Source of the DNA: Symsagittifera roscoffensis
Lineage: Eukaryota > Xenacoelomorpha > Acoela > Convolutidae
Direction: 5' to 3'
Length of the DNA stretch: 64,000 nt
NCBI RefSeq assembly: GCF_963678635.1
Contig: NC_087066.1
Location: 36,395,152-36,459,151, forward strand
Position numbers and translations under genes: made by a program. Of this stretch, positions 9,575 through 20,284 are shown in pieces. Every line of letters starts with the position of its first letter. Positions within the stretch are counted from its first letter, which is position 1. The notes below the pieces were generated by a model. That model searched no databases and was not told where the DNA came from. It saw nothing but the letters and a program-made list of their open reading frames with translations.

Positions 9575-9800
9575 ACACATAAGGATCATTAAGTATAAAA
9601 ATTATACATAGGGATCATTAGGTATAAAAATTATACATAGGGATCATTAGGTATAAATATTTTACATAGGGATCATTAGGTATAAATATTTTACATAGGG
9701 ATCATTAGGTATAAATATTTTACATAGGGATCATTTGCTATGAAAATTATACATAGGGATCATTAGGTATAAATATTTACGTAGGGATCATTAGGTATAA
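9575..9800 (+). repeat. 29-bp minisatellite, eight copies
   Basis: Units of the type 'catagggatcattaggtat' plus an A/T filler. GATCATT starts at 9584, 9613, 9642, 9671, 9700, 9729, 9758 and 9786, giving spacings of 29 (last 28). Units are continuous, without unique spacers, so this is not a CRISPR array. Confidence 0.9.
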
Positions 9801-9845
9801 TCTATACCCAATGATCCCTGTAGGGATCACCCCCCCCCCCCCCCC
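9781..9845. repeat. Inverted final minisatellite unit (hairpin) and poly-C run
   Basis: The last repeat (GTAGGGATCATTAGGTATA) is followed after three bases by its near-perfect reverse complement (TATACCCAATGATCCCTG), making a hairpin of about 18-bp arms. A C-homopolymer of about 16 bases follows directly. Confidence 0.8.
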
Positions 9846-10419
9846 GATCCCAGTGTCGTATATCTATACTAATCATGTTATTGCTGCTCCATAGACCTTA
9901 AAAGGCAGTCGGATCACTCGGGGTTGCGCCCTGATACATCCGAGAAGTCTTGTCTTAATTTAGTTTTTAACTCTACAAAAAATTCTTGTGAAAATAATTA
10001 TTACATTTTCAAATTGCCAAATTTTTTCAAATTGTGTACAAAACTTGATTCAGAAAAAACTAGATTAAAAATTTTTTGTTAAAAACAACGTTGACTACGA
10101 ATATTTTATGTTTTTTAAAGCTTTGGAACCATTAAGCAAGTCAAACAGTAACAGTTTGCGTTAATTCGATTTGGAACGGCTTAAGATCCGGATTGAAGTG
10201 TCGCTCTGCGTTAATATTTCATAATTTAAACTTAGACATAATTATTACTTTCACGTATTTTCGACTGGTTTCTATGGCAGTTGCTTTTACTTTGGCTGAT
10301 TTTGATGCGATTCCAAGGGCAGTAAGATGTTATATAGTAGCTTGTAGGGCATTAAGTTGTTATAAAGCCGTTTCATCGTCGATTTGGATGAACTCCAAAC
10401 ATCAAAATCAAAAGGCGTT
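9846..10419. other. Gene-free stretch
   Basis: Only short open frames without recognisable motifs. I see no repeat or RNA gene. Confidence 0.3.
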
Positions 10420-10885
10420 GAGAAATTAGACGACATTGAAATTAGACGAAGCACTTAACAAGAAATAACACGTTTTTGAAAAACTGCAATTGTAGGAAAA
10501 AAGAAAAAAGTGAGAAAGATAACAATTGTTTGCAGACAAATTGCGTGAGAAAAATAAAACTGTTTGCAGTCAACAGTTAAGTTTCGGTAACCAAAAATAT
10601 AAAAATTTCAGAAAAAATCCATCGAAATTTTTCATGTCAATTATGTATAGTTTATTCAATTCAAATTTCTCCTGTAATATTCGAATTTAACATTTTATGT
10701 TCAATTAAATTAATTTTGTTTTGATAGGTATTGTCATTTTTTGTTCTTTTTGTATTTGCGAAACTTGACTCTTAAGAAAACAATAATGTTTGCCCTTTGG
10801 TCTAAAACGCCAAAAAATTTTCTAATGTTTTTGTAGCATCCGTCTAATTTGCTTATCGTCTAATTTCCTGGGCCCCAAGCAAAGG
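10420..10885. mobile_element. Non-autonomous DNA transposon (GAAATTAGACG family), copy 1
   Basis: It is bounded by GAGAAATTAGACGA at the left and the reverse complement TCGTCTAATTTCCTGGGCCCC at the right. An extra subterminal ATTAGACG lies near 10441. A second copy in inverse orientation lies at 52694-53025 and matches over most of its length, including the internal 'ttctttttgtatttg.gaaacttgac' block near 10742. There is no coding capacity. I could not identify a clean target duplication. Confidence 0.65.
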
Positions 10886-11440
10886 TCTCGGTTCAAGAAA
10901 ACAAACTATTTAATTTTTTTAATAATCAGTGCTAGATTTTCCATGCAAAGTTACGGCAAAGTAAAGTGGATAAGGAAAAGTTATACTCCGAAATTCAATG
11001 TTCGGAGATGGTTTATTGTTTCACTTTCCCGGGTGTTTTTGTGCGAGAATTTTTCACTAAATTAGCCTTTTTGGCGGAGTTTTTCATGGTCCTCTACAAA
11101 AGTTTGATGTTCTGATCTCAAGTTTAAGCCAGCCGAAAATTTTTGCAAGTTATGAACGATTGAGAAATAGCTTCAATTTTGGTCAAATTTGAATAATTAA
11201 ACCCGCTATATACTTTGCGCAATCAAGGCGTAAACAGCAATTTATTTGGGCTCAAAAACTGTTGTTAATTGGGCTCAAAATTCCGTCAAAAATGGCTTGT
11301 TAAAAAGTCGAAATTTGTCTGAAGATAAAAAAACCCATCCGGACTCAAATATTCCGTTACTTTCGTATCGAAAGTCGGAGCAATAACTAGTATTTCAAGT
11401 AGCGTGTATGAGATGGTTTAAAAACAAAAATGGGACCGAA
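10886..11440. other. Gene-free stretch
   Basis: AT-rich, with no supportable gene or repeat. Confidence 0.3.
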
Positions 11441-11682
11441 TTTTTACCAGACCGACCTTTTACCACAAAAGTTATAACATGGATCTCTTACAGACTTAAT
11501 AAACGCGTTTTATTGACAGATGTAATGACGCCTATTATTCTGGTTAAAGACAATGACTTCACGGTTTCTCAGCCAAGTTTTGTTTGTTGTAACTGCTTTA
11601 TTTTCAAATTTTCCACTTGTTTAAACTTATCTTAACTGATTTATTGCATTGTGGTCTGGTAAAAGGTCGGTCTGGTAAAAAA
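11441..11682. repeat. Inverted-repeat element with GGTCTGGTAAAA arms
   Basis: The left arm 11441-11466 (TTTTTACCAGACCGACC and so on) is the reverse complement of the right arm 11651-11682, apart from a 5-base insertion in the latter. The arms enclose about 185 bases. Further GGTCTGRTAAAA echoes follow to about 11700. It could be a small MITE; no target duplication is evident. Confidence 0.55.
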
Positions 11683-12158
11683 CCGGTCTGATAAAAGACC
11701 TTTCCCCTTTATTAATATGTCCATTTTATCAAACTTTTTGAAGTCAAACACTTCTCCATAGACGATAAAGGACAGTCAGAGCATTCTTTATGCAAGCAGT
11801 CCTGTTCAATTTTTCTTGTGCATTCTGAAATAAGAAATGTTTAAGCATCCACAACCTGAATCCAATGAAATGAAAGTGAGTACATGATATTCTAGTCTTA
11901 TCTGTCTTTAGGACCAATTTTGAGAACAATGCAGTTTAAGCATGTTGAAAAACGCCGGAATGCGGTCGTTTTTGCTGTAAGTCAGTCGTCTATTTGTTTG
12001 CATGTTCAATATTTCTTTTTCTGTACGATGATGCATTTGCGGTGTTCCATAAATTATTCAAACTGCGAAGGCTGAAAAAATATATCATTCGTTACCAGCC
12101 GAAATCGTTACCAGACGACCAAATTTTGAAATTTTTGAAAAGCACCATTGGTTTCAAG

Positions 12159-12491
12159 CAGGCGCGTATCTAGGAATTTCTCGAGCACTCGATTTTGAAA
12201 ATTTTGACAACTTTTTTTTGGTCGACCAAATTGGTTTTCTGAGCTCTCCGTTTTTAGGCACTTTTTGGAAATTTTCGACCAAAAAATTGCGTTTTTTCGG
12301 CGCACGCTCCCCCTCAAAGTTAGTATAGATTCGCGCCGTCAAATTAGATTCCTTATAGGGGGTTTGGGAGAGCTCAGAAAATCAATTTGGTCGACCTAAA
12401 AAAAAGGTCAACAAAATGTTCAAAATTTTTTTGAAAATCGAAAAACCGCTCCACCCCCCCCCCCTCCGAGAAATTCTAAGATCCGCGCCTG
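12159..12491. mobile_element. Foldback derivative of the CAGGGGCGG hAT-like MITE
   Basis: Starts CAGGCGCGTATCTAGGA and ends with the complementary ATCCGCGCCTG. Unlike its relatives at 12742 and 38750, it carries the 'ggtcgaccaaattg..tttctgagctctcc' block twice in inverse orientation (about 12219-12248 and 12366-12397), making a long hairpin. The flanking 8-mers do not match, so it has been rearranged. Confidence 0.6.
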
Positions 12492-12741
12492 ACTGATATA
12501 CCGTTTTTTTTTTGCTGAGAAGACTAATTGTAAAGTACTGCGTGGTATACCTTTCATATTTGTGAGTGAATAATGTCAAACTCGGAGCGCAAATCCTAAC
12601 TTAATTTATCACCTGGTTGATGTAATATCTAAAGGATGGCCAAGACCCTTAGTCTATAAATTCAGCTATAAATGATTTAAGCAAAACTATATAAAAACAA
12701 AACACAGATGTTATCCATGAGCTTTATTTTATAAGTGCATA

Positions 12742-13117
12742 CAGGGGCGGATCTAGGATTTTCTCGAGGGGGGGGGGCGGATTTTAACATTCGAAAATTT
12801 TGACGACCTTTTTTTTTTTAGATCGACCAAATTGATTTTTCGAGCTCTCCCAAAGCAGTCAAAAAAGCCGTTTTTGGGCACTTTTTGAAAAATTTTGACA
12901 AAAAAATCGCGTTTTATTTGGCGCGCGCTCCCCCTCAAAGTTAGTATATATTGGCACCCAAGGCGCCTTTAGAAAAATTTTAGGGTCGGTCGGGCAAAAA
13001 TGGATTTCTGAAAAAGTATCAAAGGGGGGACCCTTTGGGTCGGCAGGGGGTCGAATCCCCGAGGGGGGGGGGGGGGCGTCCGCCCCCCACCGCCCCCCCC
13101 CCCTAAATCCGCCCCTG
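12742..13117. mobile_element. hAT-type MITE with intact 8-bp target duplication
   Basis: A 376-bp noncoding element runs from CAGGGGCGGATCTAGG to AATCCGCCCCTG. It is flanked on both sides by AGTGCATA (12734-12741 and 13118-13125), a perfect 8-bp target duplication as left by hAT transposases. The interior is rich in G and C runs and has no ORF. Confidence 0.85.
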
Positions 13118-13125
13118 AGTGCATA

Positions 13126-14016
13126 CATATAAAACAATTTCAACAAGATCCTGTGAATTTGATCACTGTGTCTATAATTCTGTCTTTTTGGCGTAGATTT
13201 ATCTACCCGGTGCACAACTTTTGATTAAGAACTTCGGCATTTTTCCGGTGATCCTTAATTTTTTGAGAGCAGGCACAGAAGCGTTTTGAAATACCTGGTA
13301 CAACAATTTTTTTGAAAATCTCAGCTCATAACCCAAGTTAACTTTTGATAACTTAATTTTGCACTAGTAAAATTAGTTTTTGAAAGTCCTTTTATAAAAT
13401 TATTTTATAAAAAAATTACGCCCTTCTGTATATAAAATTAGAAAAATAATAAAACACTTTTTAGAAATTCAAAAATTGGTTCAATTTTTTTCTTTTTAAA
13501 TTATGAGGTAAAATGTTGCCAAATGTAGCTAAGCAACTAGTATTATTGAAGTCTTAGGGTTTGGTTGAGCTCCTTTCATCCCACCTTAGCAAAAGTTTAC
13601 GCAGTATGGAAAAAAAAGAAACTGTTTGTTATCGAAGTCGGGGCTTTTTTGCTACTTGCACATAAACGGCTACCCTTGTGATGATTTCGTTTTCTTTTAA
13701 GTTTATTTACTTGATTGAGGGGACGCAACATTTAATAACCATGATAAGTATAAAACTTAACACCTAAACGATAAATCGGTTTACGATGGTACTGACTAAC
13801 TTTCGGAAGATTATGGCTGAGATGGTTCTGTCTGAACAATTCTAGTCAGTTTGAATGAAAATATGTGGGAAGTTTGTTTCTGAATTTGTCTGGCTGGACC
13901 AGCACATAGCCTCTGTGGGGATAAATTGACGAAAAAAAAAGAAAAAAAATATTTTGGTTATTTTATCAATTTTTTAACCAAAAACATTTTTATTGGTCTT
14001 AAAGTGCAGTTGGAAC
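13126..14016. other. Gene-free stretch upstream of the SPMIP4-like gene
   Basis: AT-rich sequence without supportable genes. The promoter or 5' exons of the + strand gene may lie here but cannot be picked out. Confidence 0.3.
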
Positions 14017-14275
14017 ATGCAGAGCTTCGCCCTGATATACGAGCAGTCTTGTAAGACAATTAAATTTGATTATTCTTTGTGGCTTAAGGAAGCAAAGGGC
14101 GTTGCAACGACGGCTGGCGGGGATGTTCGAAGGGTGTACCCGACTCCTTTGAAGGGATTGCACCCCAACCTGCAGGACAGAGCCACTGAGTTGGCAGTGT
14201 CCCCTCGCACAGCTAATGCTCTTCGCAATTGCGAGAGGAACCTCATGCGCACCTCCTACAACACACACTACACTG
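14017..14275 (+). CDS. SPMIP4-like gene, candidate first exon
   Basis: Open from an ATG at 14017 to a donor ACTG|GTAGGC. It encodes an R-N-x-E-R-N-L-M-R-T-S-Y motif. An alternative acceptor at 14088 would start the exon at 14089. Its end phase does not fit the next exon as drawn. Confidence 0.45.
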
Positions 14276-17200
14276 GTAGGCTTAGGGTTTATCAGTTAAA
14301 CAGGCAGCCACCACACCATTTCATAAATAAGGGTTGTATCACCAGTCAGACTCGAACTTGAAAAACAAACTGACTCAATGGACTCAGTTGACTGGCATGC
14401 TACTGATTATGCCATTCAAAACTTCTCTAATGCGTTTACATTGATAAATAGGGCTACACGGCTGAGCTCGCAAAATGGAAGTTTTCAAATAGTTCTCGTA
14501 CTGCATAAAATACTTATAATGAGATGGTATAGTGTCGGGCATTTAGGGTATGGGAACATGAATGCACTGAAGTTGGACAACTGGGAACAGTTCAAGGACC
14601 TCTACGCGCGCAACAGACACCAGACATCTGTGCCACTAGTGAGTCACACATCATTATCCATCTTTCACCGCAATGTCCAGACTTTTGCGACCAAATTTTG
14701 GCATGAACTGACTTTCGCGACCCCATCTTAGTATTTTGAGACTTTCGCAGCTAAAGAGATCCACCGCGACGGATCATGCAATGGCGAAACAGACGCGACA
14801 CCAAAGCTCGCCATTTCCATTTGTTTGCGAACCAACAGATTGGTCGCGATTTTTGCGTCAGAAAACGGCAGGCAGGACTGGTGCGACTGGCGCGACCCGA
14901 CATACAGCGGCGCAATCAAACTCAGCCATCTTCAGACTTTCGCAACCGAAAAAGTCGGTTGCGGATTTTGCGTCCAAGATGAAAAAGCGCGATCGGAGCG
15001 ACTCAGAAAGCGGTGCGGTCGACGCAATACGACATGTAACGGCTCGGTTCGCGCAATCAAACTATGCATTTACCAGATTTTCGCAACCGATAATATCCGT
15101 CGCTATTTTTGCCACTGTGGTAGAGCAAACATAAAACCCGACAAAATTTGTAATTCCTAATTTCTTTTCAAAAATTGCGCCGTGTCCGCTTACAGAATCC
15201 GTGCCCAGAATTCACGGTGACACCAAGAGTTCAAGTCACAAATCGCCTTTGAACTAAAATCGCACTGCATCAGGGTTCAGACCCAAATAGCATAGTTGCG
15301 CTGGTGTTGAGTCTGAAGAAGCGGCGAAAGTCGCGCCGTAGGTAGACCCAAGGTGTGTAGTCGAGCCAAAAGTCGAAACTTTCAGTTTGGAAAGTCTTTC
15401 GCGACTGATTTCTGGCTTTTGCGATTAAAAATATCAGTCGCGACTATGTAATAGTCCACTTTTGTAAACAAGATGGAGAGGGCTTGTATGTCAAGACTTT
15501 CGCAACCCATAGCGCGACTTTCAGTTGAACATGCCGACTGTGAGAAAAAACAGCAATTCAACATAGTCTTAACTCATTCCGATATTCGAGTAATTTAGTA
15601 GTGTGTAAGTCTGTGCTGTTGTTTTAGTCTGCTAGGAGTGAGCCCACTTTCATCCCCCCTCGACCCCTGGAGGGTAGGGTGGCAAAACTGCTGTGGCAGC
15701 GGGGATCCCTCAATCAGCCAGAAATGAAACATTACACACAACACTGCGACGTCATAGATGCTAATAAAGATGCAAGTGCTAAGAACTTGATGATTTAACC
15801 TTTTTCTGCAAATCAACGTCCAATCTTATGTGTTAAATATTTAAACAATTTTGAAAGCATGCATACACGGATTATGACACAGACCAAGGCATCCATTTTT
15901 TGAACGTTCAGGTTAATGAAAAAATGTTGATCTTTTAAAATTGGTTTTGATTTTTTTTTTGATTACCACTAACTATTATTGACTTTATAGCTGTATTGTA
16001 ATGAAAAATTGTTTCATCTAATTTTGTGGAATACAGAAAGAGAAAGGGTTCAAGTTATGTAACCGTCAAGCTTTGCCCTGTTTTGTACTAGCTGGTGGAT
16101 GATCACAAGGCCTACAAATCCCTGCCGGAGGGATACCAGGCGAAGCTGAAGATGATGCATGCTGAGGCACAGAAACACGCAGAGTACGCTGTGGAGAAGC
16201 TATGGGTGAGAAGGAACGCAGCTATGGCAATGTTAATGTTACATGTGAAGACAAAAACAAACAAATGTAATAAAAAGAAAAAACTGTTCAAAATACAGTT
16301 ATCGTTACGTTACGACAATGGCATAAAAATGGAACCTGTCATTTGATAGGAGTGCAGTTAAGTGATGATTGGGTTGTTGAACAAACTGATAGGTGATATA
16401 AAAGCTGACTGATTGCAGGAGCGTAAGTTGACGGATGAGGAGCAGAAGGAGCTGATAGAGGAGAGAGTGAGGACGATGGAGGAGGCGGGCACTCAGAACA
16501 GACAGTTTCTCTCTAATCTGGGGGAGAGGCAGCAGCTCCAGTTGAGACAGCTGGAGGCATTCAACCTGTGGAAGAAGGCCAAACTGCTGGAGCCAAGGGA
16601 CCAGATGATACAGGTGAGGAGCGTACACACTGTCAGGCCAGGGTAAAATTTACAAGGGGAGAGAAGATCTGCCGCAAGTCCCAACACATCGAAAAATCCA
16701 CCAGACACCGAACAATTGCCTTATGAGTGCAACTAAAAGTGTTATTTTGCTGCATATCCATCTTTTGGTCGAGTCAATCTTGAAAGTTCCTTTGTTGGTC
16801 GCCGATTTTTCGTTTTACTTGTATAACTTATGAAATTCTAGTTTTTGCGTAGATCTGTTCAATCTACCACCACATACCCACTACTAAAATCTAGATCGAT
16901 GATCAGATTCAAAATCCACTAGTTTTCCCAGAGTTAAACTTAAAATAAGGGTGTTTCAGTACCGAACACAAATGAACTACGTCATTCCGGTGGAAAGACC
17001 CAACACTTACTTCGACCACTCCAGCAAGATCATAACAGCCCGTGCTCCCTTCATATTCGAGGGCGAGAACCCTTACATAGCCGAGCCGACTAAACCGTAT
17101 ACATTGGCGGACGCCGATGCGAGGGAGAACGAGCAGCCCAAGAAGAAACTAAGTCTCTCTGATCCATGTCCAAACATCGAGTCGGAAGTACAGCCGCTTC

Positions 17201-19672
17201 AGCGAGAAGACGAACAGAGAGCCCAGTTCAAGGTCAACTCTCTCAACTTCCCCCAGTACCTGAGGGCAAAAACGGCGCCTGAGATTAATATTCCGATGGA
17301 GATGATGGGAGGCACTTTGACGAGAACTCTGGGCAGACCATATTCAATTCAGAAACTGCAGACGGTCAGAGGTCGCCTGGAGCCAAATGAGTTAAAACCG
17401 GAAGTGAGAACAACCAATAAAACTGACGGTAGGTAATATGATTCTAGGTGCATGGAAGTTTGCGCCCCGGAAGATTGTGTCTTTGTTAAAATAGGCCAAG
17501 AATTATAACTTCTGTCATAGTGATTAAACTAGTTCACAGTCCATTTCAGTTCTATTCTTCTCATTTCAATGCAATCAATCAATCTGTCTTAGTTCTGTTG
17601 CTAGGTGTTTAACCTTCGGAGTTACCTGTCACCTTTGGTTGACCTCTAACTCATTGTCTCCGAATAACTTTATGCATTGCAGTTCTCCATTATCTATCTG
17701 AAATTTACACTATCAATAAATCTTTTTTTGACAAATCACTTATTTGTAGTTGCTGAGTCATATGGCCAAATGCTTATTTTCATGAGCATATACCAAGTGC
17801 TTATTCTCATGAGCTGGTCACAAAATTTCTAATGCAATGTGGATTTTATTGGGACAAAAACATCTTGAATGTATTTTTTAGTCTTTCTGACCATTTTCTC
17901 GGGGACTTAAAAGTCTGGGAGACAAACGTCCGGACACGATTTTCCTTTTGGTGATTGTTAATATTTTGCTTTAATAATTCTTAAACACCGCTACTTTTTT
18001 AAGATTCCGATTGGAACTTTTTGAACAATAGAATCTTTGAAACGAATTGGTCCTCAACCTTACCTGTTCTTAAAAAGAGTTTTTAAGAGCAAGAAAGGGA
18101 AGGTTCTGAAAAACTTCCAATCCGTCCAATATGATTGAACGGCCTTCTCAAGATTGGATGTCCCTGTTGTAAAAGAGTTGTTGATCGAATTAAATTGCAG
18201 TGATTGTGGATGAGAAGCGGTTGGGAAAGGGGGTGAGGCCGACGTTTTACAACCACCCGGAGGAGATGGTGGTCTGCAACACGAGTGAACTGGATTCACA
18301 CCACATCTACAGACACAATGACGCCATAGAACACCACACACAGCAGAGGGCACTCAGCGCCAACGCTAACTCAACTGTAAAACAAGTAAGTAATGGCTTT
18401 TAATTGAAGACAACCCTTAAACATGATCAGCAGTTAATCTATTTCAAATTTCAACAAGGCTGTTACTTTCTGGTCTGCTCTGTAAATAACAAAATAGCGG
18501 CAGATTGACAAAGTTCAGTATCTCTGTATCAAAAAACGACAAGGATAGATATTATGTGACTATCTTCAAACGGCTTGCTTCGTTGAAGTTTTTCGAACTC
18601 TCAATAAGAATGCAGTGATGTGAAAAAGCCAGCTGTTCATTAAAACACTCGCAGCCCCTCCATATAAATAAAAACAAAAATTATTCCAGGTGACCTTCAA
18701 ACAGGACCTGGAGAGAGCCCCCCAGCAGCTGCAGTGCGCCGCTGACACCGAGAGACTTGGGGTGGGTGATAATGCCACTTGGCGACGGGACTACCACGCG
18801 GGAGTGAGTCAGAGCCAGTTCCACCCGATGGCCATGAATGACGACGACAAGTATATGACCGGGGCAGAGGAGAGACCCAACTATGGATTGTATGCCTCCA
18901 TCCCCAAACACAACGCAAGGTCTGTCTCCCTCAAAATCATGACCCTCTTGAGAAATACTTAACTGCTGCCGTTTAATAAGCTGACCTATCTTTCACAACT
19001 TAGAGCATGAAATTCCGGATTACTTCAATATTTCATGCATAGTGTTAAAGAGGAAAACCAGACCGGCCTTCAGAATTTCAAAAAACAAAACCTACTCCAT
19101 TTTTTTTCATGTCTCCTCAAATTATTCTCCTCAATTATTGATTGTTCAGTTCTTGAATAAGGTAAATATAATTGGAGTTTGATACAGAGCGGTAAAAGCA
19201 AAAAAAATTCAAACTCCATTGATCGAGACAGCTTCAACAGTTCAAATTTATACTTGTCGTTTCTGCGATTCGCAGAGGGTCTATAAAAAGATATCCAGCC
19301 TGTCCAAGCATAGTCAAATTTTCTTATTTCCCCACATTCTAGACTGAGTTATTTTGTTTAGTTGAGCTTTGTTTTTGCTACTGTTTTTGCCGTTTTTTGC
19401 GTCTAGAACTTTCACGTGGCTCCACTATTGCAGCGTTAGCCTGCCTACCCAATAGATCTTTTTTATTAAGACGTTATAATTATTTATCGCACACATCGAT
19501 CGATGGCATGTATGTTTTCAGACTGCTGCAGACAAAGAATGAGTTCAACAAGTCTGCAGTGCGCAAGGAGTTTCTGGACGCATTCCCGGAAAAGGCGCCG
19601 GATTTGCGGGACCACATTAATGACGGGAAGAAACACAATTTCTTCGGATACAATGCTTACTACTTCCACTAA
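14017..19672 (+). CDS. SPMIP4/C7orf31-like sperm microtubule inner protein, eight exons
   Basis: Exons read as 14017-14275 (start uncertain), 14533-14638, 16092-16205, 16419-16613, 16960-17428, 18201-18385, 18690-18919 and 19522-19672. From the second exon on, all GT/AG borders keep phase (0,0,0,1,0,2). The product has a TSYNTHYTG motif early, a charged helical or coiled middle (exons 3-4), a long linker, and ends in DLRD, then KKHNFFGYNAYYFH. As I recall, human C7orf31/SPMIP4 has a similar TSY..TG motif and a DLRD..KH.F.G.N.YYF ending. That protein lies inside doublet microtubules of the sperm flagellum. The first two exons do not join in phase (phase 1 into phase 2), so a small exon or a border is missing. 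AATAAA follows 21 bases after the stop. Identity is from memory of motifs, not alignment. Confidence 0.65.
14533..14638 (+). CDS. SPMIP4-like gene, exon 2
   Basis: Lies between a TATAG acceptor and a CTA|GTGAGT donor. It encodes GHLGYGNMNALKLDNWEQF and then a charged end. It joins exon 3 in phase 0. Confidence 0.6.
14745..15125 (+). repeat. Three diverged tandem units of about 141 bp in the second intron
   Basis: Landmark 'gcgcaatcaaact' starts near 14908 and 15050, and a diverged version near 14768. Each is followed about 30 bases later by 'ttcgcaaccga' or 'ttgcgaacc' and a 'gtcg.gatttttgcg' block. The CG content is high for this locus. Confidence 0.55.
15126..16091. other. Rest of the second intron
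   Basis: Scattered GACTTTCGCAA/GCGACT motifs related to the tandem repeat upstream (to about 15560), then AT-rich sequence. No coding segment seen. Confidence 0.35.
16092..16205 (+). CDS. SPMIP4-like gene, exon 3
   Basis: Lies between ACTAG and TGG|GTGAGA. It encodes 38 residues of helical, charged sequence (SLPEGYQAKLKMMHAEAQK). Confidence 0.75.
16419..16613 (+). CDS. SPMIP4-like gene, exon 4
   Basis: Lies between TTGCAG and CAG|GTGAGG. It encodes 65 residues, Glu/Gln/Leu-rich and likely coiled coil, ending in RDQMIQ. Confidence 0.8.
16960..17428 (+). CDS. SPMIP4-like gene, exon 5
   Basis: Lies between TTTCAG and GACG|GTAGGT. It encodes 156 residues of Pro-rich, low-hydrophobicity linker. 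This is the longest exon, and its GC content is clearly above the surrounding introns. Confidence 0.8.
17429..18200. other. Intron between exons 5 and 6
   Basis: Ordinary AT-rich intron sequence, with a short duplicated 'atgagcatat/atgagctggt' block near 17780-17815. Confidence 0.4.
18201..18385 (+). CDS. SPMIP4-like gene, exon 6
   Basis: Lies between ATTGCAG and CAA|GTAAGT. It completes a phase 1 codon from exon 5 and encodes VDEKRLGKG to STVKQ. Confidence 0.75.
18690..18919 (+). CDS. SPMIP4-like gene, exon 7
   Basis: Lies between TTCCAG and AAG|GTCTGT. It encodes 76 residues, ending in PNYGLYASIPKHNA. Confidence 0.75.
18920..19521. other. Intron before the terminal exon
   Basis: About 600 bases with no recognisable feature beyond the splice borders. 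Confidence 0.4.
19522..19672 (+). CDS. SPMIP4-like gene, terminal exon
   Basis: TTTTCAG acceptor and TAA stop. It encodes the conserved-looking end FNKSAVRKEF, then DLRD and KKHNFFGYNAYYFH. Confidence 0.8.
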
Positions 19673-19692
19673 CCTAAATCATGTCTCTTTAA

Positions 19693-19698
19693 AATAAA
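19693..19698 (+). terminator. Poly(A) signal AATAAA of the SPMIP4-like gene
   Basis: Canonical hexamer 21 bases after the TAA stop. Confidence 0.6.
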
Positions 19699-20284
19699 AA
19701 CAACGTGCTTTCAATTCTTTTCATGAGATTACACGAACAAGAAGAAGGAATTTGAGGTGCTTATGGCTCCTCGACCTTCATTTAGTTTTGTCCATCTTTT
19801 TCAAGATCGACCAGTTTTTATTTTCCTAGCTAAAAACAGTATTGTAATGCGTCGTGCATCATCATGGGGCCAACCTTGAGGGCACGGCGAAGAGTCCTAA
19901 CTTTCCTTATATTTAAAATTCATTTGACAGAAAGCATACAGTCCCTGGACTAATCTGAGAGGACCTTAAACTCCTGACACGAAGACAATTTTCGTGTCGA
20001 GGTAAAATGTATTCAAAATAATTCCTTCGAGTTGGGCCGTATAAAGATTCAATTACTTTCCAATTATTAAATCTTTTTGCGCTTGTGAACGCGGCTCGCC
20101 TCAAAATATAATTTGTTCATATTGGAATGAATAATTCTTACTTAAATAAAAATTAATTGCAGTATAGCAATCATGAGCCCGGGCTGACCTCCAACAAGAA
20201 AATTGCTTATCATACAATTCCATGCAAGCGCTCAATAAGGAAAATGCTTATCGTACAATTTTTCTTAATTGATAATTGTATAAA

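Noticed and set aside
9575-9800. Regular 29-bp repeats resemble a CRISPR array.
   Set aside because: No unique spacers separate the units and the context is eukaryotic; it is a minisatellite.
13999-14268. - strand open frames opposite the first SPMIP4-like exon.
   Set aside because: The + strand frame carries the splice signals and the conserved-looking motif.
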